A stretch of DNA of 64,000 nt from contig JBDTVU010000001.1 of NCBI GenBank assembly GCA_040007035.1, positions 1 through 64,000 of the forward strand. The letters are read 5' to 3'. Positions within the stretch are counted from its first letter, which is position 1, and each line of letters opens with the position of its first letter. The stretch comes from CAIWHR01 sp040007035 (lineage in GTDB: Bacteria > Pseudomonadota > Gammaproteobacteria > Burkholderiales > Casimicrobiaceae). Below, in pieces: positions 53,652 through 61,271 of this stretch. The notes beneath the pieces were generated by a model. That model was given only the letters and a program-made list of their open reading frames with translations. It made no database searches and had not been told where the DNA came from. The translations under genes and the position numbers were made by a program.

Positions 53652-55013
53652 ATGGCAACATCCGGCGACATCCTGCTGGTCGACGACGATCCCGACCTGC
53701 TCAAGCTGATCAGCCTGCGGCTCACGTCGGCGGGGTACCGCGTGCGCACCGCCGACAGCGGAGAGACGGCGCTTGCGGCGCTGTCCGTAGCCCGCCCCGG
53801 CGCGGTGATCACCGACCTGCGGATGCCCGGCATCGACGGGCTGCAGCTGTTCGACGCGATCCACCGCGAGCACCCGGCGCTGCCGGTGATCATCCTCACC
53901 GCGCACGGCACGATTCCCGACGCGGTGTCGGCGACGCAGCGCGGCGTGTTCGGCTTCCTGACCAAGCCGTTCGACAGCCAGGACCTGCTGCAGAAAGTCG
54001 CAGCGGCGGTGAAGCTCTCGGGCGACGGACTGGCGTCGGGGACCGAGGCCACCGGGGAGTGGCGCGCCGGCATCATCACCCGCAGCCCGCGGATGGAAGA
54101 CCTGCTGCGGCAGGCGAAGCTCGTTGCCGATTCCGACGCCAGCGTGCTGATCTACGGCGAGTCCGGCACCGGCAAGGAGCTTCTCGCGCGTGCGATCCAC
54201 CGCGCGAGCCCGCGGCGCGACCAGCCCTTCGTCGCCGTCAATTGCGGCGCGATCCCCGAGCCGCTGCTCGAGTCCGAGCTGTTCGGCCACGTGCGCGGCG
54301 CCTTCTCCGGCGCGGTGCAGGCGCACAAGGGTCTGTTCCAGGCGGCCGATGGCGGCACGATCTTCCTCGACGAGATCGGCGACATGCCGCTCGCACTGCA
54401 GGTGAAGCTGCTGCGCGTGCTGCAGGAGGGCGAGGTGCGGCCGGTCGGTGCGACGCAGTCGGTGGCGACCGACGTCCGCGTGATCTCGGCGACGCACCGC
54501 GACCTCGAGGCGCAGCGCTCGACCGGCCAGTTCCGCGAGGACCTCTACTACCGCCTCAACGTCGTGTCGCTGAAGCTGCCGGCGCTCGCCGACCGGCGCG
54601 AGGACATCCCGCTGCTGGCGACGCATTTCCTGCGCAAGCTCGCCGAACGCTACAAACGGCCGGTACCGTCGCTCGCCCCCGATGCGATGGCGCTGCTGAT
54701 CGCCGCGCCGTGGCCCGGCAACGTGCGCCAGCTGCTGAACCTGTTGGAGCAGGCGATCGCGCTCGGCACGACGACGGTCATCCCGGCGTCGCTGGTGCAA
54801 AGCGCGCTGCAGGAGGACGCGAGCGCGCTGGTGCCGTTCGAGGACGCGCGCAAGACGTTCGAGCGCGACTACCTCGTCCGGCTGCTCAAGATCACCGGCG
54901 GCAACGTCACCCAGGCGGCACTGCTCGCCAAGCGCAACCGGACCGAGTTCTACAAGTTGCTGCAGCGGCACCGGCTCGAGCCGGCGATGTTCAAGGAAGG
55001 CAAGGGCGCCTAG
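53652..55013 (+). CDS. glrR: GlrR-type sigma-54-dependent response regulator
   Basis: A 453-residue NtrC-class activator. The receiver domain has DILLVDDDPDLL, phospho-acceptor Asp55 in ITDLRMPG and the TKPF lysine. The AAA+ domain has Walker A GESGTGKE (169-176), the sigma-54-contact loop GAFSGA (216-221), where Ser219 replaces the usual Thr of GAFTGA, and Walker B GGTIFLDEIGDMP. The C-terminal Fis-type helix-turn-helix is GGNVTQAALLAKRNRTEFYK. With the kinase and lipoprotein it forms the GlrK-QseG-GlrR set. ATG 53640 is also possible as start. Downstream lie two TGTC-N10 sites and a sigma-54 promoter. Confidence 0.92.
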   Translation: MATSGDILLVDDDPDLLKLISLRLTSAGYRVRTADSGETALAALSVARPGAVITDLRMPGIDGLQLFDAIHREHPALPVIILTAHGTIPDAVSATQRGVFGFLTKPFDSQDLLQKVAAAVKLSGDGLASGTEATGEWRAGIITRSPRMEDLLRQAKLVADSDASVLIYGESGTGKELLARAIHRASPRRDQPFVAVNCGAIPEPLLESELFGHVRGAFSGAVQAHKGLFQAADGGTIFLDEIGDMPLALQVKLLRVLQEGEVRPVGATQSVATDVRVISATHRDLEAQRSTGQFREDLYYRLNVVSLKLPALADRREDIPLLATHFLRKLAERYKRPVPSLAPDAMALLIAAPWPGNVRQLLNLLEQAIALGTTTVIPASLVQSALQEDASALVPFEDARKTFERDYLVRLLKITGGNVTQAALLAKRNRTEFYKLLQRHRLEPAMFKEGKGA

Positions 55014-55074
55014 CGTCGCCCAGCGTCCCGGCCGACGGCATACGGCGCGGGCTGCGTCCGGAAGATCGCCGCGT

Positions 55075-55092
55075 TGTCGCTGAAAAGCGACA
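55075..55092 (+). promoter_or_regulatory. GlrR-type upstream activator site 1
   Basis: TGTCGCTGAAAAGCGACA is an exact TGTC-N10-GACA with a 6-bp perfect dyad. It lies 62 bp after the glrR stop and about 210 bp upstream of the predicted sigma-54 start. The bases that follow (55091-55131) are unusually A/T-rich for this genome. Confidence 0.75.
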
Positions 55093-55139
55093 CACAAAAA
55101 CGTTTCAAATCATCGAAGTAACAAAAATGACACAGATGC

Positions 55140-55157
55140 TGTCGGCATAATGCGACG
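55140..55157 (+). promoter_or_regulatory. GlrR-type upstream activator site 2
   Basis: TGTCGGCATAATGCGACG matches TGTC-N10-GACA at seven of eight fixed bases. It is 65 bp from site 1, about six helical turns, and about 145 bp upstream of the predicted start. Confidence 0.65.
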
Positions 55158-55267
55158 AATGGGGTTCCGCCTCCGCTTCGGTCAGTGTCCGCTGCGAACC
55201 GGGCCTGCGGCGAGTTTCATAGGGGAAACCGCGTTCCGGCGAAATCGCGAACTCGCATCCCGGTCGT

Positions 55268-55283
55268 TGGCATGACGCTTGCT
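55268..55283 (+). promoter_or_regulatory. Sigma-54 (-24/-12) promoter
   Basis: TGGCATGACGCTTGCT fits YTGGCACG-N4-TTGCW with a single mismatch (T for C). The -24 GG is at 55269-55270 and the -12 GC at 55281-55282. The predicted transcript starts near 55294. Confidence 0.85.
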
Positions 55284-55322
55284 TATGATTTGTGCGCAAG
55301 CTCACCACTCGACTCGATTGCC

Positions 55323-55490
55323 ATGGACACGTTCTCGCCCGAATTCTCGCAACACTGGCTGTCAGGCCCCGCGGCGGGTGCCGATGCATCCGGCGCCGTG
55401 CGGCGCGACGACGATTTGCTTTCGCCGTCGCAGCAGGAGGCGCTGGCCGCCCTTGCCGACCGCGTCAGCGCGGCGCGCAGCATCGTCTGA
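55323..55490 (+). CDS. Small ORF in the sigma-54-driven unit (55 codons)
   Basis: The first ATG in the predicted transcript, about 29 nt from the start site. The peptide reads MDTFSPEFSQHWLSGP, then an Ala/Gly/Asp stretch and a helix-like end with SPSQQEALAALADRVSAARS. No membrane segment or signal peptide is present. Third positions are GC-rich, as in real genes here. No Shine-Dalgarno is visible before the ATG, so the transcript might act as an RNA or be poorly translated. The family is not recognised. A longer frame upstream would start before the promoter and is rejected. Confidence 0.5.
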   Translation: MDTFSPEFSQHWLSGPAAGADASGAVRRDDDLLSPSQQEALAALADRVSAARSIV

Positions 55491-55568
55491 CATCGGCGCG
55501 TCCGGGTCGCGCGACGGTACCCGGCAAACCCTCCCGGAGCGGGGAAACGCTCCGGACGAATCCCCCTT

Positions 55569-55601
55569 GCCCGCTCAATTCCTCCCGGCGGGCTTTTTTT
55601 T
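55569..55601 (+). terminator. Rho-independent terminator of the sigma-54 unit
   Basis: GCCCGC (55569-55574) pairs with GCGGGC (55588-55593), followed by eight T (55594-55601). The long T-run is exceptional in this GC-rich window. The 317-bp gap 55491-55807 otherwise holds only the -10 candidate below. Confidence 0.88.
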
Positions 55602-55730
55602 GTCCTGAATTCCGCCCGCCGGCGAATCCGTCCTGCCGTAAGTTCCTCCGCCGCATCCCGTGATCGGAATGCTGGACCGGCGACCCGCGCCCGCGCAATC
55701 CGCCGCCGTCGCCGCGACACCGCAAGCGTC

Positions 55731-55736
55731 TACACT
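55731..55736 (+). promoter_or_regulatory. -10 candidate for the acyl-CoA ligase gene
   Basis: TACACT lies about 72 bp before ATG 55808. No convincing -35 was found. Confidence 0.3.
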
Positions 55737-55807
55737 GTCGGCCGAACGGGCCGGCGCGGTGGAGCCTCCACTTGCGATGCCGGCGGCTGACGAGGGAGAA
55801 AGACAGG

Positions 55808-57448
55808 ATGCTCGGATTGATGCAGGCGCGGCCGCTCCTGATCTCGTCGCTGATCGAGCACGCCAACGCGCTCCACCCCGGCGCCGAGATCGTCTCGCGC
55901 ACCGTCGAGGGTCCGATCCACCGCTGCACCTACGGCAACATCCATCGCCGGTCGAAGCGGGTGGCGAAGGCGTTGGCGGCGCTGGGTGTCGCGCCAGGCG
56001 ACCGGATCGCGACTCTCGCGTGGAACGGCTACCGGCACCTGGAGCTGTATTTCGGCGTTTCCGGCATGGGCGCGGTGCTGCACACGATCAACCCACGGCT
56101 GTTTGCCGAGCAGATCACCTACATCGCCAACCACGCCGAGGACCGGTACCTGTTTTTCGACCTGACCTTCGCCCCGTTGATCGAGAAGCTCAGCCCGCTG
56201 ATGACGTCAGTCAAGGGCTTCGTCGCGCTGACCGACCGCGCGCACATGCCAGCGCTCGCCGTGCCCAACCTCCTCTGCTACGAGGACCTCATCGGCGCGC
56301 AGGACGACGACTACGCGTGGCCCGAATTCGACGAGAACACGGCATCGTCGCTGTGCTACACGTCGGGCACGACCGGCAACCCGAAAGGCGTGCTGTACTC
56401 GCACCGCTCGACGGTGCTGCATTCGTACGCGGCGTGCATGGTCGACGGCCTCGGGCTGTCGTCCAACGAGTCGACGCTGCTCGTGGTGCCGATGTTCCAC
56501 GTCAACGCCTGGGGAATGCCGTACGCCGGCGCGATGTCGGGCGCGAAGCTGGTGCTGCCGGGCCCTGCGCTCGACGGCAAGAGCGTCTACGAGCTGATGC
56601 AGGCGGAGAAGGTGACCCTCGCGCTCGGCGTGCCGACCGTCTGGCTGATGCTGTTCAACCACGTCGACGCCGCCGGCCTCGACCCGAAGCGCGACCTCGT
56701 GCTGAAGCGCGTCGTCATAGGCGGCTCGGCGGCGCCGCGTTCGATGAGCGAGAAGTTCGAGACGAAGTTCGGCGCGTTCGTCGTCCACGCATGGGGCATG
56801 ACCGAGATGTCTCCTCTGGGCACCGTCTGCAATTTCCTGCCCAAGCACCGCGACCGCGACCTCGCCCACCGGCTCGAACTGCAGGCGAAGCAGGGCCGTG
56901 CGATGTGCGGCGTCGAGATGAAGATCACCGGCGACGACGGCGGGCGGCTGCCGCACGACGGCGTCGCGTACGGCCACCTGATGGTCCGCGGGCCGTGGGT
57001 CACCCGCGGCTACTTCAAGGACGACGGCGGGCAGATCCTCGACGTCGACGGCTTCTTCGACACCGGCGACGTGGCGACGATCGATGCTGATGGCTACATG
57101 CAGATCACCGACCGGTCGAAGGACGTCATCAAGTCAGGCGGCGAGTGGATTTCGTCGATCGAGCTCGAGAACGCGGCGATGGGCCATCCGGCGGTCGCCG
57201 AGGCCGCGGTGATCGGGATCGCGCATCCGAAATGGCAGGAGCGGCCGCTGCTCGTCGTGGTGAAGAAGGCCGGTCAGGACGTGAGCCGCGACGACCTCCT
57301 GCATTTCCTCGACGGCAAGGTCGCCAAGTGGTGGCTGCCCGACGACGTCGCGTTCGTCGCCGAGCTGCCGCACACGGCGACCGGCAAGCTGCTGAAGACG
57401 AAGCTGCGCGAGGCGTTCAGCGGCCATCGGCTGCCGGACGCGGGGTAG
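55808..57448 (+). CDS. Fatty-acid/methylthiopropionate-type acyl-CoA ligase
   Basis: A 546-residue AMP-forming ligase that activates a carboxylic acid to its CoA ester. The AMP-binding motif CYTSGTTGNPKGVLYSHRST lies near residue 183. VPMFHVNAWGMPYAGAMSG, HAWGMTEMSPLGTV, FFDTGDVATIDADGYMQITD and the late SGGEWISSIELENA and TATGKLLKTKLRE complete the pattern. The start MLGLMQARPLLISSLIEHA is typical of medium-chain ligases annotated as DmdB-like. Substrate is not decided; medium-chain fatty acids are the safe default. GAGGGAGA precedes the ATG. Confidence 0.9.
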   Translation: MLGLMQARPLLISSLIEHANALHPGAEIVSRTVEGPIHRCTYGNIHRRSKRVAKALAALGVAPGDRIATLAWNGYRHLELYFGVSGMGAVLHTINPRLFAEQITYIANHAEDRYLFFDLTFAPLIEKLSPLMTSVKGFVALTDRAHMPALAVPNLLCYEDLIGAQDDDYAWPEFDENTASSLCYTSGTTGNPKGVLYSHRSTVLHSYAACMVDGLGLSSNESTLLVVPMFHVNAWGMPYAGAMSGAKLVLPGPALDGKSVYELMQAEKVTLALGVPTVWLMLFNHVDAAGLDPKRDLVLKRVVIGGSAAPRSMSEKFETKFGAFVVHAWGMTEMSPLGTVCNFLPKHRDRDLAHRLELQAKQGRAMCGVEMKITGDDGGRLPHDGVAYGHLMVRGPWVTRGYFKDDGGQILDVDGFFDTGDVATIDADGYMQITDRSKDVIKSGGEWISSIELENAAMGHPAVAEAAVIGIAHPKWQERPLLVVVKKAGQDVSRDDLLHFLDGKVAKWWLPDDVAFVAELPHTATGKLLKTKLREAFSGHRLPDAG

Positions 57449-57488
57449 CCCGGCGGCGCATCGGCCCGTAACAGGACGCGGCCGAGGC

Positions 57489-57494
57489 TACAAT
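57489..57494 (+). promoter_or_regulatory. -10 candidate for the cNMP-binding gene
   Basis: TACAAT lies 87 bp before ATG 57581 in the 132-bp gap after the ligase gene. The -35 is not evident. Confidence 0.3.
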
Positions 57495-57580
57495 CGGCGC
57501 TGGCCCGGCCGACGTCATTCGCGGCCGGCCCCGACGCCCGTCGCCACCTGCCCGTAACGAATCGCCCCGGAGAGACGTCG

Positions 57581-58057
57581 ATGGAGAGTTTGCAGAAGCG
57601 GCAACCCGAGCAGGTGCGGATCGCGCAGATCAAGCGGATCGGCCTGTTCGCCACGCTGCAGGCCAAGGAGCTCCGCGTGATCAACGCGCTGCTGCACGAG
57701 CGCCGTTACCTCAAGGGCGAAGTCGTCTTCGACGCGGGGGAGGAAGGCGAGGCGCTCTACATCGTGTTCGGCGGCAAGGTCCTGATCTGCCGGCAGGGCG
57801 AGCCCGAGTCGGGGCGCATCGCCGAGGTCGCCGAGGGATCGATGTTCGGCGAGCTGGCGCTGCTCGACGGGTCGCCGCGGTCGGCGCAGGCGCGGGCGGA
57901 CGAGGATTGCCTGCTGGCCGTGCTCGCGCGCTCCGATTTCGCCGGCCTGGTCGAGACGCACGCCGTCATCGCGTCCAAGATCGCGCTGCAGCTCGCGCGG
58001 GCGCTGGGTCAGAAGCTGCGCGAGCATTTCATCGCGATGGACGCGCGGCCGCTGTGA
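57581..58057 (+). CDS. Single-domain cyclic-nucleotide-binding-fold protein
   Basis: A 158-residue protein consisting of one Crp-type cNMP-binding beta barrel plus the following helix. The barrel shows YLKGEVVFDAGEEGEALYIV, FGGKVLICRQG and the phosphate-binding cassette MFGELALLDGSPRSAQARAD, with the conserved Glu and Arg in place. There is no helix-turn-helix, so it is not a transcription factor. The C-terminal helix ALQLARALGQKLREHF may dimerise. Its TGA overlaps the GTG of the permease gene as GTGA, so it may modulate that permease. Whether it binds cAMP, c-di-GMP or nothing is unknown. Confidence 0.85.
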   Translation: MESLQKRQPEQVRIAQIKRIGLFATLQAKELRVINALLHERRYLKGEVVFDAGEEGEALYIVFGGKVLICRQGEPESGRIAEVAEGSMFGELALLDGSPRSAQARADEDCLLAVLARSDFAGLVETHAVIASKIALQLARALGQKLREHFIAMDARPL

Positions 58058-59175
58058 ACTCCACCTACCTCGCGTCGGGGCCGCTGGTCTGGATCGTGAC
58101 GATCGCCATCACGACGCTGCTACTGGTGGCGTCGGCGAAGGCGCTGTTCCTGGTGGTCCCGTTCCTGCTCGCGATCATCGTCTATTACATGCTGTACCCG
58201 GTCGTCCGCCGGCTGGAGTTGAACGGGATAAGGCGCGAGACGGCCGCGGCGCTGGTCGCCGGCGGCGTCACCGTACTGGCCATCGTGGTGATGATTCCCG
58301 CGCTGCCGTGGCTGGTCGGCCAGTCTATGTCCGGCGAGGAGGCGCTCGGCCGCTACCTCTCCGGCGGGCGGGTGCTGATCGACCGGACGCTGGAAGCGCT
58401 GGAGTCGCAGTTCGCCTTCCTCAAGCGAATGGACTTCCACGCCGAAGTGGGCCGCAAGGCCGACGAATTCGGCGCCTCGTTCATGAAGACGGAGCTGGCC
58501 CGGATACTGCTGCAGGCCGCGTTGCAGTTGCCGGTGCTGCTGCTCGCGCCGTTCCTCGCCTTCTTCCTGCTCCGCGACGGGCGCCGGTTCATGGGGATGG
58601 TCGCGGGCGCGGTGCCGAACGCGTTCTTCGAGCGCACGATCTACATGTTCGACCGCGTCCATCAGACCGCCCGCAACTATTTCCAGGGCCTGCTGAAGCT
58701 CGCGATCGCCGACAGCGTGTTCTACACCGTCGGGCTGTTGCTGATCGGGGTTTCCGGGGCGCCGATCCTGGGCGTCGTCGCGGCGCTGCTGGCGTGGATT
58801 CCCGTCGTCGGTTCGGTGTTGGGTCTGATCATCATCGTGCTGGCGGCAGCGACCGAGTTCCCGAGCGACCTCGGGGCCGTGTACGCGTCGGTCGCGATGT
58901 TCCTGTTCGTCCGGCTGATCGACACCTTCGTCGTGATGCCGCTGACGGTCGGCCGCAGCATCCGGATGCACCCGTTGCCGATGGTGCTGATGCTGTTCAT
59001 CGGTGGCACCGTCGCCGGGGTGCCGGGGCTGGTCCTCGCGTTGCCACTGGCGGGCGTGGTGAGCACCGTCGTCGGCACCATCGGCGCGATCATCGACGAC
59101 CCGCGGCTGCGCGCGCGCCATCGATTCGCCCGGCTGCTCCAGGCGCGACGCACCAACGCCGACCTGCGGCTGTGA
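58054..59175 (+). CDS. AI-2E-family (TqsA/YdiK/PerM) membrane transporter
   Basis: A 373-residue inner-membrane protein with about seven to eight helices. VPFLLAIIVYYMLYPVVRRL, the long central amphipathic part (about 85-150), LLLAPFLAFFLLRDGRRFMG, ILGVVAALLAWIPVVGSVLG and MPLTVGRSIRMHPLPMVLML are typical of the family. Members export autoinducer-2 or act as sodium/proton antiporters, so the substrate stays open. GTG 58054 overlaps the preceding stop. Confidence 0.88.
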   Translation: MNSTYLASGPLVWIVTIAITTLLLVASAKALFLVVPFLLAIIVYYMLYPVVRRLELNGIRRETAAALVAGGVTVLAIVVMIPALPWLVGQSMSGEEALGRYLSGGRVLIDRTLEALESQFAFLKRMDFHAEVGRKADEFGASFMKTELARILLQAALQLPVLLLAPFLAFFLLRDGRRFMGMVAGAVPNAFFERTIYMFDRVHQTARNYFQGLLKLAIADSVFYTVGLLLIGVSGAPILGVVAALLAWIPVVGSVLGLIIIVLAAATEFPSDLGAVYASVAMFLFVRLIDTFVVMPLTVGRSIRMHPLPMVLMLFIGGTVAGVPGLVLALPLAGVVSTVVGTIGAIIDDPRLRARHRFARLLQARRTNADLRL

Positions 59176-59209
59176 GCGCGCGGCACCGGCGACCGCCGCC
59201 GACGGCGGA

Positions 59210-60067
59210 TCAGGCCGGCGGCGCGGCCAGTTGCTGCCGCAGGCGCGCGATGTTTTCCTCGATCCGCTGCACGTACGGATTCGGCCCGCCGGGCCAGGGA
59301 TCCGCGAGGAACGCGTGCAGCCCGCCGAAGTCGCCGTTGATCTTCGGCTGGACGTATTCTTCCCAGAACGCCGGCGTGCTGCGCATCAGCTCGTCCGCGC
59401 TGCCGAACGCGAACTCGTGCGGCAGCGGCGTGGTGGCGTAGCGCCCGGCTTCCGCGAATTCCTGGTAGAGCACCGGCAGCTTTTCCACGTAGTCGGCGGC
59501 CGCCATCTGGCCGAGCAGGTCGGCCGTCGCGAGCGCGAAGCCGACGAGGCGCTCGACGTCGCCGCCGAACGGGATCGCCTTCAGGTCGGCGTTGAGGCCG
59601 GTGCAGCGGATCATGTTCTGCACGGCCGAGAGCTCGGCGTCCGGAACTCCCTGGGTGGAGAGGAACTCGCGGGCGAAGTCGGCGCTGCGGCCGACGTGGA
59701 TCGGCGTGTACTTGGCGCCCGTCCCTTCGGTGTCTGCGCGTCGCTTCAGGTAGCCGGTGTCGTGGAACAGGATCGCCAGCACGCCCAGCTCGAACCACCT
59801 GACGCTCAGAGGCGGCACGGCGCCCGCGGCGTGGCGGCCCCGCAGCAGGCGCGAGAGGCAGAGCGTCCCCTGCATCGTGTGCTCGAAGTCGTGATAGCGC
59901 GCGTCGATCGGCTGGTAGTCGTCCTGCTGCCCGCCGAAGCATCGCGCGGCCCACGCGAAGGCGCGCCCCACGAACGTGCGGTCGCCGTCCGGATACAGCG
60001 CCGCGTAGATCGAGCGGACCTCGCTCTCGACGGCCTTCGGGTCTCGGGTGTCAACGCGATCGCGCAC
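59210..60067 (-). CDS. HD-domain metal-dependent phosphohydrolase-like protein
   Basis: A 285-residue helical protein with HD-superfamily residues: DARYHDFEHTMQGTL, a His-x-x-x-His pair, and LGVLAILFHDTGYLKRRAD, which contains the His-Asp dyad. YTPIHVGRSADFAREFLS may supply a further metal-binding His. No partner domain is present, and the substrate could be a cyclic nucleotide or another phosphoester. GTG 60067 is chosen because GGAG lies about eight bases upstream; the frame is open to 60190. It is convergent with the AI-2E-family gene and follows thyA by about 230 bp in the same orientation. Confidence 0.75.
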   Translation of the reverse strand: MRDRVDTRDPKAVESEVRSIYAALYPDGDRTFVGRAFAWAARCFGGQQDDYQPIDARYHDFEHTMQGTLCLSRLLRGRHAAGAVPPLSVRWFELGVLAILFHDTGYLKRRADTEGTGAKYTPIHVGRSADFAREFLSTQGVPDAELSAVQNMIRCTGLNADLKAIPFGGDVERLVGFALATADLLGQMAAADYVEKLPVLYQEFAEAGRYATTPLPHEFAFGSADELMRSTPAFWEEYVQPKINGDFGGLHAFLADPWPGGPNPYVQRIEENIARLRQQLAAPPA

Positions 60068-60293
60068 GGTGCAACTCCAGCGGGTACTCTCCGCACAACG
60101 GTGGCCGGCGCCGATCTTCGTGCCGCCGGATCGGGCCGTCGCTGCCGCGCTGCACAAAACCGTGTCCGCGCATATGGTCGACCGTACCACGGCGCCGGGC
60201 GCGGTCGCAACGAGAAAGGCGGTCGCTTTTGACGGCGGTATGCATGCGGAGCGCGCAGGCCGGCGGGCTGCGTTTTGGCGAGGGCGGGCGGCG

Positions 60294-61088
60294 CTACACC
60301 GCCACCGGCGCCTTGATCGCGGGGTGGCACTGGTAGCCGACGATCTCGAAATCCTCGAACCGGTAATCGAACAGCGTCGGCGGCCGCCGGTGGATCGCGA
60401 GCCGCGGCGGCGGCAGCGGCGCGCGGCCGAGCTGCGTCTCGACCTGTTCGGCGTGGTTGTCGTACAGGTGGCAGTCGCCGCCCGTCCAGACGAAATCGCC
60501 GACGTCGAGGTCGCACTGCTGCGCGACCATGTGCGTCAGCAGCGCATACGATGCAATGTTGAACGGCACGCCGAGGAAGATGTCGGCGCTGCGTTGGTAG
60601 AGCTGGCAGGACAGCCGCCCGTCGGCGACGTAGAACTGGAAGAACGCGTGGCAAGGCGGCAGCTTCATCCGCGGAATGTCGCCGACGTTCCACGCCGACA
60701 CGATCAGCCGGCGCGAGTCCGGGTTCCTGCGGATCTCGGCGACGACGGCGGCGATCTGGTCGATGTGGCGCCCGTCCGGCGCCGGCCAGCTCCGCCACTG
60801 GTAGCCGTAGACCGGGCCCAGCTCGCCGTTCGCGTCGGCCCACTCGTCCCAGATCGTGACGCCGGCCGCCTGCAGCGAGCGGACGTTGGTCTCGCCGCGG
60901 AGGAACCACAGCAATTCGTGGATGATCGACTTGGTGTGCACCTTCTTCGTCGTCAGCAGCGGGAACCCGGCGCCGAGGTCGAAGCGCATCTGGTAACCGA
61001 ACACCGACCGCGTGCCGGTGCCGGTGCGGTCGGCCTTGCGGTGACCGTGGTCGCGGACGTGGCGCATGAAGTCGAGATAAGGACGCAT
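60294..61088 (-). CDS. thyA: Thymidylate synthase
   Basis: Methylates dUMP to dTMP with methylene-tetrahydrofolate. The 264 residues equal the E. coli length. RTGTGTRSVFGYQMRFDL, GFPLLTTKKVHTKSI, LPPCHAFFQFYV with nucleophile Cys146, QRSADIFLGVPFNIASYALL and GDCHLYDNHAEQ are all present. ATG 61088 is used; the antisense-like frame continuing to 63878 is spurious. The gene lies divergent from the MFS-PlsC gene. Confidence 0.97.
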   Translation of the reverse strand: MRPYLDFMRHVRDHGHRKADRTGTGTRSVFGYQMRFDLGAGFPLLTTKKVHTKSIIHELLWFLRGETNVRSLQAAGVTIWDEWADANGELGPVYGYQWRSWPAPDGRHIDQIAAVVAEIRRNPDSRRLIVSAWNVGDIPRMKLPPCHAFFQFYVADGRLSCQLYQRSADIFLGVPFNIASYALLTHMVAQQCDLDVGDFVWTGGDCHLYDNHAEQVETQLGRAPLPPPRLAIHRRPPTLFDYRFEDFEIVGYQCHPAIKAPVAV

Positions 61089-61142
61089 CGGGCGGCGGTC
61101 GGCGTGAGAGCGAGAAGCAGGGCAGGGACGGCTGCGACGCGC

Positions 61143-61148
61143 ATTGTA
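61143..61148 (-). promoter_or_regulatory. -10 candidate for thyA
   Basis: The minus strand reads GCTACAATGC, with TACAAT 55 bp before the thyA ATG. No good -35. The 183-bp divergent gap shows no other element. Confidence 0.4.
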
Positions 61149-61271
61149 GCGCGGCGGTTGCCCCGGCCAGCCGCCGGGCGGCACCACACGTGCGGCATTG
61201 ACGGCGGTGCGCGATTGCGTCGAAGCTTCGTGCTGGTACCGCCGCTCTCGCCTCGGCCGACCGGAGATTCC

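Larger units (their letters stand above)
55294..55601 (+). ncRNA. Predicted sigma-54-dependent small transcript
   Basis: Inferred unit from the -24/-12 promoter to the terminator at 55601, about 308 nt. It contains the 55-codon ORF, a perfect hairpin CCGGAGCG (55534-55541) with CGCTCCGG (55548-55555), and the terminator. In E. coli the same activator drives the small RNA GlmY next to glrK, so an RNA function is a serious alternative to a small mRNA. No primary-sequence similarity to GlmY is claimed. Confidence 0.45.

Noticed and set aside
55129..55143. GACA-N7-TGTC between the two GlrR-type sites
   Set aside because: The half-sites face the wrong way and the spacing is seven, not ten. It overlaps site 2 by four bases and is probably incidental.
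55185..55322. Upstream extension of the 55-codon ORF (101 codons from GTG 55185)
   Set aside because: It would start before and run through the -24/-12 promoter, so the predicted transcript cannot encode it.
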